DNA from: Batkoa obscura
Lineage: Eukaryota > Entomophthoromycota > Entomophthoromycetes > Entomophthorales > Batkoaceae
Length of the DNA: 64,000 nucleotides
Direction of reading: 5' to 3'
Assembly (NCBI GenBank): GCA_030770535.1
Contig: JASVEC010000010.1
Span: 1,426,001-1,490,000 of the forward strand
Shown here: one piece after another, positions 33,665 to 44,341 of the stretch
Layout: each line of letters opens with the position of its first letter
How positions within the stretch are numbered: the first letter of the stretch is position 1
Position numbers and translations under genes: made by a program
The notes under the pieces: generated by a model
Told to the model about the DNA's origin: nothing
What the model saw: only the letters and a program-made list of their open reading frames with translations
Databases searched by the model: none

Positions 33665-34981
33665 ATGGGTCGTAATGTTGGCTATTTTTATGCACCTGGC
33701 GAACAATCTTATTATTTCTCTCCATGTCATCCTATGGAGCCTGTTCGTGTTGATATGACCCATGAGCTTGTCAAAAACTATAATTTATTTGACTCTTTAA
33801 GTGTGTTTATTTATGATAAAGCAACTGAAAACCAACTGAAGGCTATTCACTCTCCAGAATACATTGACTATATTCGCAATTTTACGCCATCCACCATAAA
33901 TAAAAATTATAATACAAATAAAAGGACACATAGTTTAGATGAAGACTGTCCATTATTTAAAGGTGTATATGACTACATGTCAAGTACAGTTGGAGGAAGT
34001 TTACTTTGTGCTAAAAATATTAACCAAGGTACTTCAGATATCTGTATCAATTGGGCAGGTGGTATGCATCATGCTAAAAAGGCAAGTGCATCTGGTTTTT
34101 GCTTTGCTAATGATATTGTAGCATGTATTATTGATCTTTTGAGATATCATCAACGTGTATTATATATTGATATTGATGTTCATCATGGTGATGGTGTTGA
34201 GCAGTTCTTTTATGAAAGTAATCGAGTTATGACTCTATCTTTTCATCAATATGGAGACTTTTTCCCAGCTACTGGAGAAACTAAAGAAAGTGGAAGTGGA
34301 ATTGGAACAAATTATTCAATTAATGTTCCTTTGAAAAGAGGTATTAATGATCAAGATTATGAAACAATTTTTAATAAAATTGTTTTTGAATGTATAAATC
34401 GATATAATCCTGAGGTAATTGTATTACAAATGGGAGCTGATTCAGTTGCAGGTGATCGACTTGGTGGGTTTAACTTGTCCAATAAAGGACATTCACAATG
34501 TCTAAATTATATCAAATCATTTAATTTACCTTTAGTTGTACTTGGTGGAGGTGGCTATACTACCCAAAATGTAGCTAGAACTTGGACATTAGAAACTGGG
34601 GTAGCATTGGGTGTTGAATTGGAGGATATGTTACCAGAGAATTCTTTTATTGGGACAGATGGATGGAAAGCTAATTTAGAAATTAAAGCAAATGAGAATA
34701 TAGCCAATTTGAATACAAAAAAAGATATTAATGATACAATCCAACAAGTCATGGAAGTACTCAAAAGAGCGGAAATTACACCTTCTATCCAACTTCAAAA
34801 TATACCAAAAGATTGGTATAATATTGATGTGGATAGCGATGAGATAGAGATAGATCCTAAAACCGAATATGCACCCCACTTTAACTCAGATAATCATAGT
34901 CTAGCTCATAATCATAGTCGAAATGAAAGTTATGATAGTTCACCAGCCAAAAAGTCAAAAACGTACTTTGAATGGTCATAG
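33665..34981 (+). CDS. RPD3: Class I histone deacetylase, copy 2
   Basis: 438 residues, amino-acid identical to copy 1 at 15629, with the same active-site motifs (WAGGMHHAKK, DIDVHHGDG, GGGGYTTQNVARTW). Stretches compared at the nucleotide level also match at synonymous sites, so the duplication is very recent, or gene conversion keeps the copies alike, or the assembly repeated one locus. The 3' flank after the stop differs from that of copy 1, so the two copies may use different 3' UTRs and polyadenylation sites. Both frames are intact and both carry about 500 bp of the same upstream DNA, so both could be expressed. Confidence 0.95.
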   Translation: MGRNVGYFYAPGEQSYYFSPCHPMEPVRVDMTHELVKNYNLFDSLSVFIYDKATENQLKAIHSPEYIDYIRNFTPSTINKNYNTNKRTHSLDEDCPLFKGVYDYMSSTVGGSLLCAKNINQGTSDICINWAGGMHHAKKASASGFCFANDIVACIIDLLRYHQRVLYIDIDVHHGDGVEQFFYESNRVMTLSFHQYGDFFPATGETKESGSGIGTNYSINVPLKRGINDQDYETIFNKIVFECINRYNPEVIVLQMGADSVAGDRLGGFNLSNKGHSQCLNYIKSFNLPLVVLGGGGYTTQNVARTWTLETGVALGVELEDMLPENSFIGTDGWKANLEIKANENIANLNTKKDINDTIQQVMEVLKRAEITPSIQLQNIPKDWYNIDVDSDEIEIDPKTEYAPHFNSDNHSLAHNHSRNESYDSSPAKKSKTYFEWS

Positions 34982-34988
34982 TAGTCTA

Positions 34989-36292
34989 CATGCTAATCAG
35001 TTATAATTTTCTCCTTTTACACTTTCACTCTTTTTCTCGAATGTTATCTTTTATTTTCATCAATTTAAAAGTGATTTTTTTAATTTACTACTTTATTAAT
35101 AAAGCTTTTGTCCCATTTTGTCAATAGTTTTAATTTTTCTCTTTATATGTACTGTAAAGTGAAGCTTTCATTAAATTCTTTAATATATTTTATATAGCTT
35201 TTATTTTAATATATTATAGCTATAGTTCTTTTTAGTTTTCAATTTTTTTATTAAAATACCATACTTTGTGAATGAAAAAAACAATTTTTCAATTTTTAAT
35301 ACAACTTAAAAAAATTAATTCTCCAAAAAACCAAATTTACATGTGCGATTACTTGAATTTTTAACACTTAACCTTATTAACTCCACTTTTACATATAGGA
35401 GCTTCTTAAAGCAGGTTATTTGGTATGGCTTATGAGAATTCAAACTTTATTTAAAAAAATGTTAGTCTTTTGATGAATTTTGAATTATATTATCCTACTA
35501 TATGAATCCATAGCTTACCCTAATTTGCTAGTTTTATTTACGATCCTCATACTATATCACTCCCTAATTTGAAATTGATTTCTGCTGCATTGCTTTAGTT
35601 TGTTTTAAAAAAACAAGGTAAACTCAAGCCTAGAATATAGAGTATTAAACTTGATAAAACATGCTAAAAAATTTAAAATATGGTTATTGATTTGCCTTAA
35701 ACTGCTACAAGAGGACGTGAATAAATCTTGTAAGTGTGATATCTTTATTTTGAAGTATACACGTATTTATTTTCATTACAATTACTTATTCAAATATATT
35801 ATTTTAATTAAGGCTAAATAGTGGTAAATTAAAAATATAAAATGATTCAATATTTGTCCATATAAATGATATCAGAGATTACTAGCATTTTTAATAATCT
35901 TAAATTTATGACAATTTTGATGAGCTTTGAAATTTTTTCAAACCAGGCTTCAGACTTATATTTCATGTCTAAAGCTAAGGATCAACTTAAATTAAAGAGA
36001 ATCTATAAAATTGTGCTTCCTCTAAAAAAAAGTTAAATTGAATTCATGGCATTATGAAAATTAAAATTTATAGTCTATAAAAGTAAGTATCCTTATAAAA
36101 AATTAGGCTTATTGTAAATATAATTTTTTCTTGGCCTATTTTTATTCACCTTATACCACTTAATCACCTCTAAAACTAGCTTTATTTACCATAACTGTGG
36201 CTTCCCCATAAAGGGTGTTGTAAAATCAAGCTAACGAATATATATATAAACAGTTTTCTCAATTGATTAATTAACATAATTACTCTAAAAAC
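34989..36292. other. Spacer between HDAC copy 2 and CAP gene
   Basis: No gene or MITE recognised. The first ~150 bp resemble, weakly, the downstream flank of HDAC copy 1 (for example CTCCTTTTACACTTTCACTC against TTCCTTCTACACTTTTGCCC). A TATATATAAA box-like run at 36239 precedes the CAP gene by about 50 bp. Confidence 0.5.
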
Positions 36293-37099
36293 ATGCTCTA
36301 TTTTATCTTATTTAATTTATTTGCTCCTATCTTTACCTTAGTGTTAAAGGAGCGTACCTTTAATTTTGACCAAAATATCCTACAAAGGAGACATTCTTCT
36401 AAATCTCGCTCTAAATCTAATTCTTATGGCAGTAAAGGTGGTAGTTACTCTTCGATCCCCGCTTCTTTACCACCTATCGTATTAGATAATGAATCACAAT
36501 TACCTGCTGTTCTTAATTCTCTCAATCCTCAAAATATTTATGACTCAATATCATCCGGTGGAGCACCTTCATACGGCAGCTCAGAAAATTCTCCTTCATA
36601 TGGGAGCTCAGGAAATTCTCCTTCATATGGGAGTTCAGGAAATTCTCCTTCATATGGGAGTTCAGGAAATTCTCCTTCATATGGAAGTACAGGACAAACC
36701 CCTCCTAATGGATCTAATGGCAATTCGCCTTTAGATTATAACTATATGTTACAAAAAGTCAATCAAGTGAGAGCTCAAAACGGTGCATCCCCTTTAAAAT
36801 ATAATAACTTACTAAATGTTGCAGCGCAACAACATTCTGATGACCAAGCAAGGGCTAAAAAGATGAGTCACACAGGAAGTGATGGATCTTCCCCAGATGA
36901 ACGAGTTGAAAAAGCAGGATATAAATGGGCATCAGTAGCTGAAAATGTAGCTTGGAACCAGAAAACAGTAGATCAAGTGATGGATGCTTGGGTTAAGTCA
37001 CCAGGTCATTTTAAAAATTTAGTTAACAAAAAATATACTGACTTTGGGGCTGGGGTTAATAATTATTATTGGACTCAGACTTTTGGTTCAACATCTTAA
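36293..37099 (+). CDS. Secreted CAP/SCP/PR-1 family protein
   Basis: Single exon, 268 residues. A signal peptide (MLYFILFNLFAPIFTLVL) leads to a basic Ser-rich stretch, then a Ser/Gly/Tyr linker with five tandem 9-residue units (SYGSSGNSP), then a CAP domain of about 125 residues at the C-terminus. CAP marks: NQVRAQNGASPLKYN, AAQQHSDDQARAKKMSHTGS, AENVAWN and AWVKSPGHFKNLVN, ending in FGAGVNNYYWTQTFG. The His and Glu residues of the CAP cavity are visible (QHSDDQ, MSHTG, AENVA, GHFKN). Fungal CAP proteins such as Pry1 bind and export sterols and lipids and can act in host contact; that role is inferred. The repetitive linker probably spaces the domain from the wall. Confidence 0.92.
   Translation: MLYFILFNLFAPIFTLVLKERTFNFDQNILQRRHSSKSRSKSNSYGSKGGSYSSIPASLPPIVLDNESQLPAVLNSLNPQNIYDSISSGGAPSYGSSENSPSYGSSGNSPSYGSSGNSPSYGSSGNSPSYGSTGQTPPNGSNGNSPLDYNYMLQKVNQVRAQNGASPLKYNNLLNVAAQQHSDDQARAKKMSHTGSDGSSPDERVEKAGYKWASVAENVAWNQKTVDQVMDAWVKSPGHFKNLVNKKYTDFGAGVNNYYWTQTFGSTS
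36566..36700 (+). repeat. 27-bp coding minisatellite in CAP gene
   Basis: Five in-frame 27-bp units encode SYGSS(G/E)NSP in the linker of the CAP protein. The middle units are almost identical, so copy number is likely variable. The repeat also keeps long frames open on the other two strands' frames; those are not genes. Confidence 0.9.
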
Positions 37100-37683
37100 T
37101 CTATTTATTGTAAAAATATTTCTTCTGTGAAGAATAAATAATTCTAACTTGTCACTTTCTATTTTTGTTTTTTAAATTCATTTCTTGTTTTGGCTTCTAA
37201 GATGCCATTTTTGTTATGCTCAAAAAAATATTTTAATTTTAATATCATTCTATTTCGTAGCCAAAAATATTTTTTCGAATGTATTTTTTAATCACATTTT
37301 ATTTTCACAAATACATACTAAAATGTTAGTAGTGGAGTATTTACAAAAATAATAAAGAAAAAAGTGGAAGATCTTATACCAATTTATAAGTCATTCTTAC
37401 TACACCAAATGCTTGAATGAGTCGTAAGCCTTTAAATATAAAGATGCCAAGAGATAACTATTTAATATAAATGAAATGTAAAGAATTCTAAATAACACTA
37501 TATAAAAAAATAAAACAGAATTCTGCTATAAAAATTGAGCTAACGATGACCTCATAAAATGATTTAAAGATGATTCAAGGTATAAATAAAGTAAAATGGA
37601 TAACAGCTAAAAAGCTAAAATTGATTAAAATTAGTTACTTTGGAAAGGTATAAATAGAAGATCAAAACAATATTAAAACTTAA
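37100..37683. other. Spacer between CAP and phosphatase genes
   Basis: 3' flank of the CAP gene (AATAAATAA near 37131) and promoter of the phosphatase gene. No other feature recognised. Confidence 0.5.
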
Positions 37684-38961
37684 ATGGATTTTAAAAATAT
37701 CTTTAACTTCAGATCGGTCATTACTTTCTCAAAAATAAAGTAAGAATATTATATTATTTGGTAAAAAACTTACATTGTTTTTACAGGAATACAAAAAATG
37801 ATATTATATTTCGTAGTAGTAATCTAGGTAGCTTATGTTCATATGTTAATAGTTGAATGGTATTTTGATATTGATTTAAGATAGTGCAGACTCAAATGAA
37901 GTAGAAAAGCTTTTAAAACAATATAAAATTACCACTATTATTGATTTAAGATCCAAGTAATGTATAAATATGATACAAATATTATATTGTTAAAATCTTT
38001 TTATAGAAATGAAATAAAAAACAGTAAAGACTTAAAATTGTTTTTCCCAGTAGCCATATTTCAAGTAAAAAAGCTAATATTATAAAATTATTTTATAATA
38101 CTGTAATTTAGGACGATCCTTTATCGGCATTAAGTAGTAATCAAGAAAAAGAAGATAAATCACCTAATAAAGAAGTAGTACAATCTGGAGTAAAAACATA
38201 TGATGAAGCAACAAATAAACAATATGTTCGAAGAACTTATAGAGTAGATTTAGTAAATAAGCAATATAAAAATAAAGTAATTTGGAAGAATCTGAAATTT
38301 AAAGATGTATTGTGAGTTTCAGTAAATTTGATTATAAATCCTGAAACTAATGCTTTAGATATTTGTTATACTACTATATCATGTTTAAACCTCAAAAAGG
38401 TCATGCTTATATAGCTAGTAAATATATTGCCCCTAAAGGACTTTCTGGGTTATATATTGATTTGGTTAAATATTCTGGTATTGAAATAGCCAATGTTTTT
38501 AAGAGAATTGAAAAAGTATGTGATCAGCCTTTTTTAGTACACTGTGCCCATGGCAAAGATAGAACTGGGATAATAATAGGTAACAAATAGTTTCTATTTA
38601 ATGAATGTGTTTTATTTGTTTCATAGCTCTACTCTTATCTTTATTAAAAGTAAACCGCAACATAATTATTGAAGATTATCTGACTAGTTTACGTTTGTTG
38701 AAAGATGTCAACAAAGAAATAGAGAAGGAAATGATTAAATCAGGTTTAAATCAAGAGTTTGCTTTGGTAACTGAAAAGGTAAATAATATTTACAAAACCG
38801 TATTACACATCTAAAGGATATTAAATAAACAGGCCATTACTGATACGTTAAATTATATTGATGAAGCATATGCAGGAGTAGATAAATATTTAAATTTCTA
38901 CGGATTTTCTTATGACTTACAAGAATCCTTACGTTCTAAGCTTTTGATTCAAAACTCTTAG
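37684..38961 (+). CDS. Tyr/Ser protein phosphatase, Y_phosphatase3 family
   Basis: Eight exons join in frame: 37684-37739, 37787-37827, 37881-37956, 38007-38064, 38112-38311, 38359-38579, 38627-38778 and 38833-38961; about 310 residues. The fold follows Y_phosphatase3: NFRSV start, NDIIFRSSNL, ITTIIDLRSK (strand and loop before the insert), YRVDLVNKQYKN, then the P-loop HCAHGKDRTG (Cys-x5-Arg catalytic motif, about residue 206). DEAYAGVDKYLNFYGFS near the end is the usual C-terminal signature. The family covers fungal and bacterial enzymes acting on phosphotyrosine, phosphoinositides or other phosphate esters; the substrate here cannot be said. It is the most intron-rich gene in the window apart from ATG26. 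Confidence 0.88.
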
Positions 38962-39243
38962 TTCAATTCGATTATTTATTGAAATAAATAATAACACATT
39001 ATTTCAATTATTGTTCCATTTTTAGTTTGATATTTAAACTTTTGAGATATAAATTTAATTTCTTATTCTGTAAAGAACATTATTTTATTATAAGCTTTAG
39101 CTGATATATTTAAATTATTAAATCATTATATATCGTTAGCCTAATAAATTCAAACCAATTAAAACATGATGATTAAATGGCTCAATAATTCTAGCACTAG
39201 CTTTATTCTTTATAAAAAATAAGTGCTAATTATACAAGTTAAT

Positions 39244-39899
39244 ATGGCGCGGGATAAACAAAATCAATTTCGACCCAATACGTTTGATCCAATATTAATA
39301 ATAGCACAGATAATGGCATATCAATCATGGAACTATTTAAGTTTAAGTTTGTTAATCTTAGCATTTAACTTATTTAGTAATATAAATCATATTTCTTTAA
39401 ATCCAATATTTAATCCAACTACACTAACTTTTGGTTATCAACATGCACTTCCTTATTTATTTCTATTTTTATTAAATACTATACCAAGGTAATAATAATA
39501 TAAATGTTATAATAACAATAATAATCATTTTAAAATAATAAAAGTATGTTAGGTCTAATGATAATAATTGAACGTGCTAAATTATGCTTGGATTTTGTAT
39601 TAACATATCAATTAATTCATTTATTATTTACAATCGTATATACCCGTTCATTTCCAATTTCTTTATTATGGTGGTTGAATTTTTTACTATCTACTCTTAT
39701 TATTACCCTTGGTGGTGAATATTTATGTTATCATTATGAAACAAAACCAATTCAACTTAGTGGAACAAATAACCGAGTTAATAAAGCACCAGAAAGCGAA
39801 CAATTTATACAAAATATAGCCAAGAATGTAGATCAAGATTTGTTATTGGAAGAAGGTTTAGAGCTCAATTTATTAAATACGAGTAGTAGTAGAGATTAA
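39244..39899 (+). CDS. SYS1: SYS1 Golgi membrane protein
   Basis: Four-span Golgi protein that recruits the small GTPase Arl3/ARFRP1 and so Arl1 and golgins. Two exons (39244-39488, 39545-39899) give 199 residues. SYS1 signatures: FDPILIIAQIMAYQSWNYLS at the N-terminus, IIIERAKLCLDFVLTYQLIH, then FPISLLWWLNFLLSTLI and LGGEYLCYHYET. Four hydrophobic segments are visible. The start at 39244 (MARDKQNQFRPNTFDP) is chosen because upstream in-frame codons have no ATG. The intron is 56 bp. Converges on the HbrB gene with stops 87 bp apart. Confidence 0.93.
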
Positions 39900-39986
39900 A
39901 TAATTATATTGTTAGTTATAGTAATAAAAATAAAGGTTCAGTATTATAAATAAATTAAGTTTATTATTAAATATTAAATCTCTTTT

Positions 39987-41076
39987 TTATGCCCTATTTA
40001 AATTTTGTTTCCATTTGTTTTTTAATAAATCTGATATACAATTAAACTGCTTTTGCAGCTGTTCTTCTTCTAATGGTGGGCTCATATTTAAAATGGACAT
40101 CATTTGTAATAGTTTGGCTGCTATATCATTATTATATGTAGGTAATTGTGTTTCATCTTTAAATAATTGTTGAATGGCAACTAAAGAAGAAATCAATTAA
40201 CTACTATCATTAATTAATAACTAAAATAAAACTCACCTTCCAATTTATTCATCAAAGGAGCAATAACATGAATTTTGAAACTATTTAAAGTCATTGTTCT
40301 AACTGAAGTAAGCTTACTTCTTTTGAGTTGATTCACTTCAATTTGGTGAGGTAAAAATACACCTTCTAAATAAGGTAGTACAGTACCTAAAAAAAAGGAC
40401 CAGAGTTCCACCACTCTAGTAGCTATTTTGTCCTCATGAATACCAGATAATTTAGCACTCAACGTAAACATACCAGCAGATAATAAACCATTGTAAATAT
40501 TATTTGAAAAGGTTACTAGGTCAGTTGTTTTTAAACAAGTTCTAGAAAATAATTAGGTATGAATTAAATAATAAAATAAATCAACTGAACTTACCTTACA
40601 TTTTCATTTAGTTCTTCAATTTTACCACCTAATCTTTCACCATTAAATAAAGGCAATACTTTAATAACTAAATGGGGCCAGTTTTCTTCTAAGGTTAAAT
40701 TATCCTGTACTAAAGAGATATCTCGAGTCATTGATTTAACATCTAAACTAGATAATGACTTTTGCACTGCTGCAGTGGTATAAACACCAGCGTTAACTAA
40801 GTTAGATACTGAATTACTAAACAAACCTTGATTAGTAGCTGTTGTTCCTGTACTTAATAATGAATTGGCAAGATGTATGTTTAATGGAGATATTAAGTTA
40901 TTTGAAGTTAAGCTAGTTTTACTAGAATTAGAATGAAAAGAATGCATTGGTAATGGACTTTTGGATCCAAAATGAAAGTTACTTGTTTTATGACTGGAAG
41001 TATAACTGCTTGTATCATCTAATAAATTACTATTTGATGGATTTTCCTTTTGTTTATTCTCACTATATGGAAGCAT
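39987..41076 (-). CDS. HbrB/Bit61-like TORC2 subunit, with apparent frame error
   Basis: Homologue of HbrB/Bit61/PRR5, a TORC2 partner controlling polarised growth and lipid signalling. Exons: 41076-40595, 40543-40237, 40180-39987; about 326 residues if read through. Marks: WPHLVIKVLPLFNGERLGGK, IEELNENVR, then VELWSFFLGTVLPYLEGVFL and PHQIEVNQL. The N-terminal third is Ser/Asn-rich. In exon 2 (about 40496-40506) the frame does not hold: coding-like sequence before reads TDLVTFSNN and after reads IYNGLLSAGMF in another frame, with two extra bases in an AT dinucleotide stretch. No splice signals fit. A sequencing or assembly error or a real recent mutation are the options; both flanking parts look conserved. 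Confidence 0.8.
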
Positions 41077-41446
41077 GGCAAAATTTAGCTGATATTTTAT
41101 TTGTTAAAGAAATCAAAAGTGCCTTTAATTTTGAACTAAAATTAAAATGATCTAGTTGTTTAATAATAACATGTTTGGAATAATTACTATAAATGATTTT
41201 ATTGAGTTAAAAATCATAATCAATATGTTATGTAATTAACAATGGCAATAGAATAAATATGATAAAGTAGTACTTATAGTTTAATGTAACATGATATGCT
41301 TAATTCATTTAGAATAACTACTTAATCCATATAGAATCATTTATTAAACTAATATATTTTATTTACTTCAATAATTCGAAAAAATGATGAGATTTTAAAG
41401 AATTAATATTTTTATATTGAATAAAAAAACCTTGGATGAAACGACA
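41077..41446. other. Spacer between HbrB and SEC62 genes
   Basis: Promoter side of the HbrB-like gene and 3' flank of SEC62, both minus strand. Nothing else recognised. Confidence 0.55.
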
Positions 41447-42306
41447 TTATTGTTTAGAATCCGCTACAATTTCTTCTACTTCACCTTCTTCTTCAACATA
41501 TCCTTTTCTTGGGCTATCATCTTCTTCTAAAAGAGGGTCACTTGATTTTGTTTGAAGGTCCTCAGAAGTAAGTTGAGCTTTGTTTTTTTTATTTGTTTTG
41601 GATTTAACCTTTTTTGGTGGTGGTGGTACATCCCAAGCATATAATGGGACAAAAGACTCAAAGAAACCCACATCTTCATAAAGATTTGGAAATAGCCAAA
41701 TACCTGGAGCAGCCACTACTTTAGTTATAATATAAAGTATAAATCTTATTATAGTAATAACAAATAAAAAGCCTAAAAATCCAAGACCTGCCATGGATAA
41801 ATACCAAGCACCATCTTTCATAAAATTGGGCCATAATGGGAATAATACTACCGCAAAAATACCTGCTAATACTAAAATACCCATAAAATAATTTTTGACT
41901 TGGGAACCTTGATAAATCCAAACATAATAAAAGTCTTCTTCATAAGTTTTTTCTTGAGTATAATGTAATTCTCCAGCACCAGACTCTTTTGAACAACGGA
42001 TAACCAATTGGTTTTCAACTAATGGTTTTAATAATTCAATAGCTTCCTCTCTTGTTTCTAATGTTTTATTGATGACTCCTTTTGCCTCAGGTTTCATTAA
42101 AGAGTTGATACCACTCTTTCCTTTTAATAATAAATTTAATTTTTTTAAATAAAGTGGATCTGAAATTAAATTTTACCTTTAAAATAGAGAACTCTTTGGC
42201 CATTTAATTTACCTTGACGGGCACGTAAACCTGATTTTTTAGAATCCAAAAGGTAATCGGCTAATTGTTTGACTCCTTTTGGTGGTTGATTTGTGGCTGT
42301 ACTCAT
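41447..42306 (-). CDS. SEC62: SEC62, ER protein translocation subunit
   Basis: Part of the Sec62/Sec63 complex that opens the Sec61 channel for post-translational import into the ER. Two exons (42306-42177, 42120-41447; intron 56 bp) give 267 residues. The N-terminal cytosolic domain (GVKQLADYLLDSKKSGLRAR, RVLYFKGK) is followed by two membrane spans (MGILVLAGIFAVVLFPLWP; FLGFLFVITIIRFILYIITK) and a C-terminal cytosolic region with FPNLYEDVGFFESFVPLYAW, typical of Sec62. The tail has PPPPKK, a Lys-rich run and acidic clusters. The length is close to that of fungal orthologues. Confidence is high on fold order and the joined frame. Confidence 0.95.
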
Positions 42307-43105
42307 TTTCTTTTAAAACTTGGAATACAATAAAAAGTTATTTGTATTTACTAAAATAAAGCTTTAAGCTTATTTGTATCACATTCGCACTTTATAAATC
42401 TTTAGCCAATCATTTAATTACTTCTTCTTTTTTACTTTCAACCAATTAAATTTCGATACATTCGAAAAACAATGAGTAGAATGGTGGAGATTAGCTTTGT
42501 TAATGTAAAAATAATTTATTAATAAAATATACATAAAATAGACAGTTTTACTATTTAAGAAATAACAGAGTATTGTTATTAATTTATATTAGTAGGATGT
42601 CTTTATTACTTCTAATTTATCTTTATGGCAAATAGGTTATATCCTAATAAACTCTTAATGATTTGAAACCGAAAATAAAATTACTGTTTTAATAAAAGAT
42701 AGAGATGTATTTTTTTGTTTAAAGATTTTACTGGTAATTTTTCCATCTAAGCAGGGCTTAAAAATGGAAAAAAAAATGAAACCAAAAACACCCTCGGATA
42801 CTACTTTTAAATAATACTAATAATATTACCAATACTGTTAATTCTAAAATTCAAATACATTATTGTGTTATTTATGTATTTTAAATAAGACTATGTAAAA
42901 TTTCCCTCTGGGCGTTTATTATCACTGTGAAGTATATTAAAACATAATTTGATTTTAAAATTTTCTTAGAATATCAAAAATGATCAAAAATGATCAAAAA
43001 TAATTGGAAAAATAGGATCACTTTTATTACATACATTACACAACATTGAATTATAATATTACCAATCCAGCAATAATATTATAAGTCAAATGCTTGTTTA
43101 GAGAT
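42307..43105. other. Spacer with one MITE
   Basis: SEC62 promoter and 3' flank of the SUN gene, with a MITE at 42700-42798. TGATCAAAAA is tandemly repeated at 42978-43003. No gene. Confidence 0.55.
42700..42798 (-). mobile_element. MITE copy, reverse orientation, diverged
   Basis: AGAGATGTATTTTTTTGTTT to AAACACCCTCG. Core CATCTAAGCAGGGCTTAAAA is altered from the palindromic AAGCGCTATTTGAGCG core, so this is an older copy. Confidence 0.75.
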
Positions 43106-44341
43106 TTAGCTTAATATAATTGAAGCTGTATTTCCAGGCGGAACAGAAATAGTACATGCCGTATTAATATTGTTATTTAAATCCAATATACAAGGCTTAT
43201 TAGTTACTGATTGACAGTTATTACATTTAATTTCAATCTTATATAATAAATTGCTACTACTTTTATGTAAACTAATACCAAAATTGGGATTAACAGTCAA
43301 TGACATATATGTTAAAGATTGGGCACCTTGACCAATACCTAATACATAAGGTGCCCAATTACCATATGGTTTATTAGCATCACCCCAAATACATTTACTT
43401 GAATCACTATTTTTTGGATTAACATAATATTGAGCAGATGTACCTTGCCAATAAGTAGAAGGAGGGGAATTTATTATTTGATTGCTACATTGTGGCTCAG
43501 CAACAGTTGGTATAATCATAGCTTCATTTCCTGGATAAACAGTTTGACAAAAAGAAACCGCTTCATTTAATTCTGATTTAATATTGACATTATTTAAAGA
43601 TAAACTACATAATGGTTTATCTTTAAAAGGTAATTGTAAATTGCCATTATTATCACAATATAAACCACCATTCATTGAACCACATTCAGGTCCATTAGGA
43701 CATTTCGAAGTTGGATCCCATTGACTTGAATAATAACCTGATTTGCATGCATAAGGACACCATTTACCATAAGTACATTGTTGATCTGGTGACATAGCCC
43801 ATCCAGCATTTAATTGATCTTTTGTTATTGGCGTTATTAATGAATCATTAGGTAATTTACATGTTTTACTATTTCCAGTATTATAATTATCATTATTATA
43901 TGTATTATTATTATTGTTATTACTTGGCTCTGCAGTTGGTATTATAGAATATGTACTTGAGCTTGATGAAGGTGTTTGAATTGGGTTGTAGCTACTGTGA
44001 TATTGTGGTGATTGATAGTTATTATTACTATTGTAATTATTATAACCCTTATAATTATTATAAGACGTATTTTTAACTTGTGTAGTTGTAGTTAATGTAG
44101 AAGTATTAATTATGGCAGTAGGAATGGTACTAGTTGTAGCTACAGCTTGTGTATATTGGTTGTTGTGATTAATATTATTATATTGAACGTTACTATAATC
44201 AATAGTACTATAATCAATATTACTGTTTTGATTCAAATTATAATAGGGTTGATTTTGTATCCCATATTTTAAACGATATCTTTGAGAAGTATAACAATTA
44301 AATAAGGTAAAAAATAAGATATTATTTAAAATAAGTAACAT
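43106..44341 (-). CDS. SUN-family cell-wall protein (GH132 type)
   Basis: Secreted wall protein related to yeast Sim1/Uth1/Nca3/Sun4 and fission-yeast Psu1, involved in septation and glucan remodelling. Single exon, 411 residues. A signal peptide (MLLILNNILFFTLFN) precedes a Thr/Ser/Asn/Gln/Tyr-rich region of about 150 residues, then the SUN domain. The Cys signature C-x5-C-x3-C is present (CTYGKWCPYACKSGYYSSQW), followed by GGLYCDNNGNLQLPF. The spacing to the next family Cys is longer than the classic 24, with two extra Cys (KCPNGPEC). The C-terminal half has YPGNEAMIIPTVAE and NYWQGTSAQYYVNP-like blocks (here STYWQGTSAQYYVNP). No GPI signal was seen. Confidence 0.92.
   Translation of the reverse strand: MLLILNNILFFTLFNCYTSQRYRLKYGIQNQPYYNLNQNSNIDYSTIDYSNVQYNNINHNNQYTQAVATTSTIPTAIINTSTLTTTTQVKNTSYNNYKGYNNYNSNNNYQSPQYHSSYNPIQTPSSSSSTYSIIPTAEPSNNNNNNTYNNDNYNTGNSKTCKLPNDSLITPITKDQLNAGWAMSPDQQCTYGKWCPYACKSGYYSSQWDPTSKCPNGPECGSMNGGLYCDNNGNLQLPFKDKPLCSLSLNNVNIKSELNEAVSFCQTVYPGNEAMIIPTVAEPQCSNQIINSPPSTYWQGTSAQYYVNPKNSDSSKCIWGDANKPYGNWAPYVLGIGQGAQSLTYMSLTVNPNFGISLHKSSSNLLYKIEIKCNNCQSVTNKPCILDLNNNINTACTISVPPGNTASIILS

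Larger units (their letters stand above)
33164..34988 (+). repeat. Right arm of the 1,825-bp HDAC inverted repeat
   Basis: Exact-length reverse complement of 15622-17446; see that entry. It lies 15.7 kb from the left arm. The flanks differ immediately at 33163 and at 34989, though the 3' flanks of both copies still look distantly alike. Confidence 0.95.

Noticed and set aside
36489-36734. Overlapping frames on both strands in the CAP gene
   Set aside because: They arise from the 27-bp repeats being free of stops in other frames.
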